From NCBI GenBank assembly GCA_963555705.1, contig OY743168.1, positions 92,854,925-92,918,924 on the forward strand: 64,000 nt of DNA. The letters are read 5' to 3'. Each line of letters begins with the position of its first letter. Position 1 is the stretch's first letter. Source of the stretch: Ligustrum vulgare. Lineage: Eukaryota > Streptophyta > Magnoliopsida > Lamiales > Oleaceae. Below the pieces are notes generated by a model that saw only the letters and a list, made by a program, of their open reading frames with translations, was not told the origin of the DNA and did not search any database. Of this stretch, positions 57,594 to 64,000 are shown piece by piece. Both the position numbers and the translations under genes were made by a program.

Positions 57594-58784
57594 TCAATAA
57601 AGACAATAAACAAAAAAAAATAACAAAGAGGGTTAATGTACTTCCCGGGTTTGGAGAGTTGGTGTTCCCATTTTTTAAGCTTTGACTTGAATGTTTTGTT
57701 GGATGAAATGATCCATTACTTCCTTTTCCATGTTTGGCGTGAATTGCCCCATGATGATATGTTCCTTGCAAATAAACATTAATGGTCATTAGAAGTATAA
57801 TCATCACATAGGAACTAAAGAAAATCAACACAACACACCCAAACTAGGACTTAGAAAAAAAAAATTGAAATTTTTGAAAAGTGGTCGACCACTGATTTTC
57901 AACCCTTGACATCGCCTCGAAAAAGTGAAAATTTTTCGAGACATGTCACGGGAATATGAAAGTACATAACTTGGTCTACAACATATCAAAAATTCAGCAA
58001 GTTTGACGTTCATTTGGGTCATGAAAAGATGTGACAAAGTAGGTGCAATGAAGCTGAAATTGGTGCAGTGGTGCTGTGATGCCTTGCAATGAAGTGCTTT
58101 GTAGTGCAAAAATATTCATGTTGAGTTCTATACCTTAAATCTGTGTAAACAATGAATGGATGATGTACAAATGATGTTTAACATGTAGTGAGGGTGATCA
58201 TCCAAAAATATTTTCCAAAACTCAACAAAAACGTCATTGAAACATTTAATCAAACACCTTGCATGCATATTAAGAAATCAAGAAATTCATAAAATTGGAG
58301 ATTTGAATTAAGCCAAAAATTTTCACCTAATAAACACAATTCAATACTCCAAGTTCTAGCCTAAACTCATCACCATTTATCCACAATTTAAAATTTCGCA
58401 AAAAGATATGAAGAACACTAATATTAAGCAAAGTCTTGTAAAAATGTGGAAAAATCCAATATGTCTACATGTCCTAAACTAGGTTCTCATGTTGAAAAAT
58501 TGTGATGATAAACAACAAAAAAAATTAAAATGTAATTAAAGCTAAAAATGTTAAAACATGCAAAATGGAATACTAGAATTACTTAAAACACATAACAACT
58601 CAATGCATGCATTCTAAACATACTAGTGATCCTAAAATGCAAGGTCAAGCATCTAAACAACTAGAAAGTAATAAAAGCAATCAAAAGTAATAAAAAAAAA
58701 ATAAAGAAAAGAGTTTGAGAAATTGGGTTGCCTCCCAATAAGCGTTTCATTTATAGTCTAGAGTTAGACTTTATGGAAATTAAT
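57594..58784. other. NAD noncoding interior
   Basis: About 1.2 kb of AT-rich DNA. Minus-strand short frames (57831-57496, 58109-57825) have no family features. Nothing else recognised. Confidence 0.4.
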
Positions 58785-59534
58785 TCAAGGGTACCTAAAG
58801 AAAGCTTTGGATGCCTTTCCCATCTTCTTTCTTTTGGATTTGTTCCACTCCTCATTTGATCTCCAAGACTCGAAATTGCCCCTCTCCATATTATAGAACA
58901 TGTCCTCATCCAATTCAAATTCAACTATGAAGACTTCCACCTCCTCATCGGGTTTAATTACAAACTCAATTACTTGGCAATCAACAAGGTCAAAATCATG
59001 TAAGTTGATTTCTTCCTCATTGATGTCCAAATCTCTATTTAGCTCCACTGTGATTGATTTTTCATCATCTTCAAGTGTTTCTTCAATAGTTGACTCATCT
59101 TTGGATTCAATGGCAGGTTTTTCGTCAAACTCCACAGGCATTGATGAGTCCTTCCTATGAATTTCTTCGAGTGGATTATACCCCCACCTTTTAAATTCAC
59201 TCCAATACATGGAGTCTCCCAACAGCATATCACCTTCATCTAACTTGGCTAACTTCTGAAAGTATTTTGAAATTACCTTTTCACTCCATAATGGAGGACC
59301 ATCTCCCACTAGAGCGATGTCCTCGTCCCAATCGTTCGGTACACACTCATCAAAGAGCATGTGATTTGCATCCGACGTGTCAATTGCTTGTTGTCGACAT
59401 TTCAAGTATTCTTTAAACACTATGAGTTTTGGTGTGACCCAAATATTGCTCGCATCTAAGCACTGTCCATTACAATATATTTTGGAGCAAAATTCACAAC
59501 CTGGATATTCTCTAAACATGTCTTCATAGTCCAT
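58785..59534 (-). CDS. NAD ORF: 249-residue protein of unknown function
   Basis: ATG at 59534, stop at 58785; the only long frame in NAD and uninterrupted. The N-terminus has a Cys cluster PGCEFCSKIYCNGQC (C13, C16, C21, C25; CX2CX4CX3C) that could bind a metal. The middle is mixed, with WSEKVISKYFQKLAKLDEGD. Residues about 130-215 are very acidic (EETLEDDEKSITVELNRDLD). The C-terminus is basic (NKSKRKKMGKASKAFF). I see no gag, protease or RT motif. It begins about 205 bp after the primer site, where gag would be. It may be a gag substitute or a captured plant gene. Confidence 0.6.
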   Translation of the reverse strand: MDYEDMFREYPGCEFCSKIYCNGQCLDASNIWVTPKLIVFKEYLKCRQQAIDTSDANHMLFDECVPNDWDEDIALVGDGPPLWSEKVISKYFQKLAKLDEGDMLLGDSMYWSEFKRWGYNPLEEIHRKDSSMPVEFDEKPAIESKDESTIEETLEDDEKSITVELNRDLDINEEEINLHDFDLVDCQVIEFVIKPDEEVEVFIVEFELDEDMFYNMERGNFESWRSNEEWNKSKRKKMGKASKAFFRYP

Positions 59535-59763
59535 GTTGAAATCATTTATTGCAAACCAATGGTAGATTCAAATATACCTCGCAAGAAAAATAAAACATAG
59601 GAAGGCTTAAAATTGTGGTGGATAATCCAAAGTAACAAAATAAAAATAAACTAAAAAAATATATTAAAATACTAAAAAAAGAAAAAATTTAAAAAGTCCG
59701 AATTAGTGAAAGTAATCTAAAAATAAATTTAAACTACAATCCCCGGAAACGGCGCCAAAAACT
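59535..59763 (-). other. NAD leader and primer binding site
   Basis: Primer site at 59740-59757 (minus), six bases from the 5' LTR. The rest is A-rich untranslated DNA. Confidence 0.7.
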
Positions 59764-61190
59764 TGACGACGCTCCGCAAGTGCACGGGTCGCGCAAGTAA
59801 TAAAGTGGATTTTAAGTCCGAATATCGTTCCCACAGAGATTTTTTTAAATCGTATTTTAGACTACTACCTTAACCGGAACTAGAGAAATTGTTTTGAGTT
59901 GAGAATTTTGATTTTGAAAACTAAAATAAAGATTAAACTAAAAAATTGACAAATTTGATTTTAAACAAATGAAAATAAATGCGTTAGAATTATGAATCCA
60001 TTTTGACTCCATCATCCATATCTTAACCAATTATTTAAATACAATTCATGGGTTTTGAAAATCCATATTCCTAATGTTGTTAAAACTTCCTTTCGGACAA
60101 GCAATAACGTCTATTCCTACACACGACCCAACTATATTTCTATGTTGAATACGAATGTGCACGAAAGCATTAAAAGAATTGTGAATATTATAGCAGATAA
60201 CACAAAGCATAGGGGTATATTTCTATCCCCTATCGGACTTTGTGGCAATCGAAACAAGTCTAATGAAATCCTAATCTTTCGAACTTAAGAAATCACAACC
60301 TAAAATCATACAACTAGTGATCAAGTAATTGCACGATAGAAAAAGCATAATTCAATTGTTCAAAATCATGAATTGCATAAATTAAATAATAGATTAAAAT
60401 ATGGAGTCAAGAAATCAAAATTTCATCACAATTCCAACACAATTAACCTAGCCTAGAAACATAATAGAAAATAAATAACAAAAGATATGAAAAGATGTAA
60501 CCCAATTCATCTCCTTGCAATTGTATCTTCAATTTTGATATTGGCGTGGTTTGGATCCCTCGGCACTTCGACAGCGTTTTGGCATGAATTATGAAGATTG
60601 GGAACCCCCAATCTCGTGCCCTTGGTCTGGTATATATAGATTTTCCCGAGATTTAGGTTAAGTGAGGAGAAAACTGCTGAATTACGCGCAAAAAGCCCAG
60701 CTGAGGCCCAGTCGGGACTACCGTGCGGCCGCACGGTTCAAAAACACGCGGTCGCATGACTCTGCAAGTAAACTTCAGTCGCCGAATTTTTTGACCGCAC
60801 GCCTTTTTCAACCGTGCGGCCGCACGGTTGTAATTCCGGTTGCAATTTTTATCTTTTAAATTCTGCAACTTGGTCCCTGTCTTTTAATTGCACAGCAAGT
60901 CCTCCAACTTCTGATTTTTGCAATTTAACCCCTGAACTTCTGATTTCTTCCAAATTCGAATTTTTTCTTCAAATTAACCATTTGATTGACTGCATCAATT
61001 CTTGATTTGCTCACTTTGACACTTTGTACATCCAATTGCTCAATTTTAGCTTCAATTCCTTTATTTTCTCGACTTTGGGATTATTTCTGAAATGTAAACA
61101 AATAACACAAAATAAATAGCGAATATTCTAAAACAAACATATAAAATCCTACTTTTAGGATAGAAATAAGTGTATAAAATACACTTATCA
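59764..61190 (-). repeat. NAD 5' LTR (1427 bp)
   Basis: Nearly identical to 54685-56111. TATATA at 60631-60638 (minus), downstream of the palindrome pair at 60720-60828. Confidence 0.92.
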
Positions 61191-61195
61191 CTAAT

Positions 61196-61843
61196 CATCA
61201 ACAACTCCATCTCCTTATGATAATCCTCCACACTCTTTGATCCTTGGTATAGGCTTTGTAATTTTTGATGCAGCTCCCGATGATAATGACTAGGAACGAA
61301 CCTCTTTCTCATGATAGCTTTTAATTCATCCCAAGTACTAACGGACCTCTCGCGATTCCTTCTCCTAGAAGTCACCAATTGATCCCACCAAGTAATAGCG
61401 TAATCGGAGAACTCAAGTACAGCTACTTTAACCTTTTTTTCTTCCGAATAAGTGTAGCAATTAAAAATTAATTCCATCTTCTTCTCCCATTCTAAGTATG
61501 TTTCCGGGTCACTCCTACCCTTGAATGACGGAATTGTCATTTTGATGTTGCTCATACTACCATCCATTCTATCGCCACCAAGATCTCTATCCCTTCTCTC
61601 ATGCCTAACTACTCTATCAACAATTGCCCCATCGTCAACATCACTACCTTCTTCATTCTCATCAACCCCCTCTACTCTACGACCTTGCCCACCTTGCCTA
61701 CGGGCATTAGGCACTTCCCGAGGTTGCTCAAGCCTTTCTAACCTACCTAACACATCCCCAAACAACCGCTCAAACCGTTGTACCATCTCTTCCGTCATGT
61801 TGGCTCGATCGTTGTTTTTTGTAGTAGAAGATTGTTCAAACAT
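61196..61843 (-). pseudogene. gag: CRM-D gag N-terminal part
   Basis: First ATG at 61843 (MFEQSSTTKN); the frame is open a few codons further upstream without an ATG. Contains a charged linker, the conserved segment SNIKMTIPSFKGRSDPETYL, then YAITWWDQLVTSRRR, STWDELKAIMRKRFVPSHYH and SVEDYHKEMELLM, where NAD interrupts. The frame matches 54684 downward once NAD and one CTAAT are removed. The first 216 codons show no stop. Confidence 0.85.
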
Positions 61844-62421
61844 CCTAAAACTAAATGTTTTGTACCTCACGTGTATTTCGCTCGTGTATCACTCAAATTT
61901 GGCTTTTACCCTCTATTGATCTCACCTCTCTACCTTTTTCCACTCAATAGCTTTCACTCCAATTGCATCAAAGAACGAATCCGAACTCAAACAAGTTTAA
62001 ACCCGATTGCTTCAAATCGAATATGAGTGAGAAGTAATAAATTTGTTGGAAAACTCAAGGAAGACCTTTAGAGAATTGAATTTGACTCTATAAGGGACTT
62101 GACACTTTTTTATGGAAACTAAAGATTGCTTCAAGAAAGTATTTCTTGAAATCAAATATCAACTATTTTTCTGGAACAGGAATTTTCGTTTTTTTTTTTA
62201 TTATTTATTTATTCTCGAAAATTCAACTACGAGAAAGACGCAACAAACGAAATTTAATTTGGATAACAAACGAAGGAAATAACGACTATTGAATTTTTTT
62301 GTGACACTTTTCTGGATTAAAGACTCAAAGCTGGAAGAACACGAAGAACAAGAATAAGAAACTCAAGAAAACAAAAACAAGATATAACCTTGATTTTTGG
62401 AGCCTAAGCTCTGATACCAGA
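61844..62421 (-). other. CRM-D untranslated leader with primer site
   Basis: Primer site TGGTATCAGAGC on the minus strand at 62408-62419, two bases from the 5' LTR. The remainder is noncoding, with a T-run at about 62190. Confidence 0.8.
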
Positions 62422-63295
62422 TGATGCAAACCACGTAGCAATTGTAGCTACGCAACCCACAAATTATTGGAATCGACCCAAAAACGCCAAAGAATCACGA
62501 TTTAGAGATTGATTCAAATTAATTGATCCAAGCAACCAACACAATCAATTGATATGTTGACCTCTTGATCACAATGAAAATAAATCTCACCCAAGATTTG
62601 AACAAACAAGAATTAAACTCGCATGTTCGGATTTTATTCAATAAAGAATAAAGTATGAAAGCAAATTGCCTCTCAATAATAATATCAAAGTTGTCTTATG
62701 AATAATGAAAATTACATCCCTGTAAATAGGGTCAAAACTAGGTTTAAGAGTTGTAATTAAACAAGGAAACAAATAACTAAAATTAAAGAAATAATTAACC
62801 TAACATTTCACGCGTTTATAATGTTACGGCCGTGACTAATTTTCTTACGGCCGTAACCTTGCTTCTGATTCACTCTTACGGCCGTGACATATGACTTACG
62901 GCCGTAAGTCCAAAAGCAACTCCTTTACGGCCGTGATATTAACCTTTACGGCCGTGATACTCAATCTTTACGGCCGTGACTGTTGATGTCTTGCAAAATC
63001 AATTTCAGCAGAAAGTTGGTTACGGCCGTGAGGATTTGTATGTTACGGCCGTAACATTGAAATTTCACCACTTTCTTCGACGTAATGAATAAGGTTGATC
63101 CACTCATCGTTTTGGCTCGGTCCCAACATGGAACTTGCTTCTTTCGATGACACGAACAATGTTTTGGCCATTGTTTCTTGAACTAACTTGTCCATTGCTT
63201 CCTTGGCCCTCTTTGTCTGCAATCGAGTCATCGGTCCTCCTCTGATCTTCAACGGATCTTTGTGCGGGCTTGTATCCGTGGTCTGGATCACATCA
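62422..63295 (-). repeat. CRM-D 5' LTR (874 bp)
   Basis: Begins TGATGCAAACCACG and ends GGATCACATCA. Nine TTACGGCCGTRA sites at 62823-63055. One 22-bp unit fewer than the 3' LTR. The GPMTRLQTKR coding segment is present here too, as LTR sequence. Confidence 0.9.
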
Positions 63296-63300
63296 CAACT

Positions 63301-63915
63301 TCTTGCGAAAGTGTTACTACGAAAATTCTAAGAAAACAGTAAAGGGGAAACAATGAGAAGAAGGAGGCTTTATAGGGAACCTAATAATCCAGAACCCTTG
63401 GTCTTTGAGCCGCATGATTGATGCAGGTAACCCACGCCTCTTGGGGAAAGGGCTAATCAAAGCGCCAGCTGTCGAGGAAAGGGAAGAAACCATTCCGCTA
63501 CCACAATGTGTGCCACGCGCGGCAAAATGTCACTCCCCATCCCCTTCATATTTCTTGGGAACCAATATCAGCAACCTCCTTATATTAAATGCGCCGCCTA
63601 AGAGACATGCTAGTATAATCCCAACTTTGGTTTGAGGGGGAAAAGCAGGAGTAGGAGGTCGGCTATACTTTGAATCTGAGCTTTCCCTAATGAATGTCAT
63701 GCCGAACCTTAAGCTTGCAGCGCTATATGATGATTCCCAGCAGAGGGATGGCGGAATAATTATAAAATATTGGATATAACAAATGACGAAATTTGGGCAA
63801 AACTGCAATCCTATGGCTTTCTAATTACAGAACGTTATCAGAACAAGATTAGTGCTTCGAACCTATGACAAATTCGATCCGACCATGAATGACCACATCG
63901 GATTTGAGGAACTAG
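63301..63915. other. TAT 3' end, upstream region of the antisense gene
   Basis: Minus-strand TATA candidate CTATAAAG at 63367-63374 within GGTTCCCTATAAAGCC. It would serve the antisense gene that starts at 49574 if CRM-D were absent. No other frame is convincing. The last bases before the LTR (ATTTGAGGAACTAG) are the presumed polypurine tract. Confidence 0.5.
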
Positions 63916-64000
63916 TGTTGAGACGTGCCTAAAATGGAGTACAATGAACCACCAGCGAGGGCCCAATGGACTTTAGCCCATGATTAAAGTTTAGGATATC
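63916..64000 (+). repeat. TAT 3' LTR, cut by the window end
   Basis: TGTTGAGACG...GTTTAGGATATC matches the first ~100 bases of 30931 onward, with a 16-base gap and a few substitutions. It continues outside the window. Confidence 0.85.

Larger units (their letters stand above)
54685..61190 (-). mobile_element. NAD: young non-autonomous LTR retrotransposon
   Basis: 6506 bp with TSD CTAAT at 54680-54684 and 61191-61195. LTRs of identical length (1427 bp) differ at 5 positions, all transitions, by manual comparison. The primer site (59740-59757, minus) is TGGCGCCGTTTCCGGGGA, one base from the tRNA-Asp-type site used by many Tat/Athila elements. The 3.65-kb interior has no gag, protease, RT or integrase, only one 249-codon frame, so it must be moved by another element. 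The size and organisation are those of a large retrotransposon derivative (LARD). Confidence 0.9.
49844..63295 (-). mobile_element. CRM-D: Ty3/gypsy chromovirus, nearly intact, split by NAD
   Basis: Target duplication CAACT at 49839-49843 and 63296-63300. Without NAD and its duplicated CTAAT the element is 6941 bp. LTRs 49844-50739 and 62422-63295; tRNA-iMet primer site 62408-62419; polypurine tract 50740-50752. Coding parts are gag (interrupted by NAD), protease and an 847-codon pol whose only visible defect is a one-base loss near 50975. It belongs to the same lineage as CRM-A/C but has a different LTR family. Confidence 0.9.
30931..64000 (+). mobile_element. TAT: Ty3/gypsy Tat/Retand-type element, hosts three nested elements
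   Basis: The 5' LTR starts TGTTGAGACA at 30931. The same sequence restarts at 63916 (TGTTGAGACG) and runs past the window end, so the copy spans almost the whole right half. Order: LTR, gag, protease, RT, RNase H, a second RNase H of the type carried by Tat elements (FVDGSS), integrase, long 3' region with an antisense gene, LTR. CRM-C and CRM-D (with NAD inside) account for about 20.3 kb of its length. Numerous stops, frameshifts and lost catalytic residues mark it as the oldest layer. Confidence 0.8.

Noticed and set aside
1..64000. Endogenous pararetrovirus, CRISPR array, bacterial or organelle insertion
   Set aside because: No movement protein or coat motifs, no regularly spaced repeats with unique spacers, and no organelle gene signatures were seen; all RT domains fit Ty3/gypsy or Ty1/copia retrotransposons.

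Overview
The window is nuclear DNA of a flowering plant, most likely a eudicot. It is AT-rich and shows long homopolymers, spliced genes, and plant-type LTR retrotransposons with tRNA-iMet or tRNA-Asp primer sites. Only one ordinary host gene is convincing: a small two-exon MAKR-like gene at 14199-14839 with a TATA box and poly(A) signal. Almost everything else is transposable elements inserted into one another. No rRNA, tRNA, CRISPR or organelle genes were seen.

Layout. 1-3070 is AT-rich DNA with a diverged ~430-bp tandem repeat. 3071-10749 is a ~0.9-kb terminal-inverted-repeat element that received a 6.8-kb Ty3/gypsy element, CRM-A (3538-10312, minus strand, TSD CACAT). 10750-17408 is the gene-bearing island, with the host gene, several MITEs and two foldback structures. 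17414-21065 is CRM-B, a pol-less relative (TSD CATTG). 21071-26099 is noncoding DNA with a roughly mirror-symmetric layout, split by a Ty1/copia SIRE-like 3' end with a 1.8-kb LTR (23047-24969). 26100-30411 is a 5'-truncated copia element on the minus strand, with a hAT-like MITE inside its reverse transcriptase (27166-28142, TSD ATTTCTAT). From 30931 to beyond the window end lies a decayed Tat/Retand-type Ty3/gypsy element, TAT. Its 3' half carries an intron-containing antisense gene. TAT holds CRM-C (40985-47809, TSD AAGTG) and CRM-D (49844-63295, TSD CAACT). Inside CRM-D gag sits NAD (54685-61190, TSD CTAAT), a very young non-autonomous element with a tRNA-Asp primer site.

The nesting is supported at base level. 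For NAD in CRM-D gag, CRM-C in the TAT antisense gene and the MITE in the copia RT, deleting the insert plus one target-site copy puts the two flanking reading frames back in phase by coordinate arithmetic. The insertion order agrees with LTR divergence: by my manual count the NAD LTRs differ at 5 of 1427 positions, and the CRM-D LTRs at about 10 of 874 plus one 22-bp unit.

The most interesting signal is regulatory. LTRs of four families (CRM-A/B/C, CRM-D, the SIRE-like copia LTR and NAD) each carry a cluster of GC-rich perfect or near-perfect palindromes with a CG core. The clusters lie about 25-85 bp upstream of the presumptive TATA box. The arm sequences differ between CRM-D, NAD and the others, but CRM-A/B/C and the unrelated copia LTR share the same TTCGGTCGACCGAA core. 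In the CRM elements the pol frame runs into the 3' LTR and through these palindromes; in CRM-D a palindrome supplies the stop codon.
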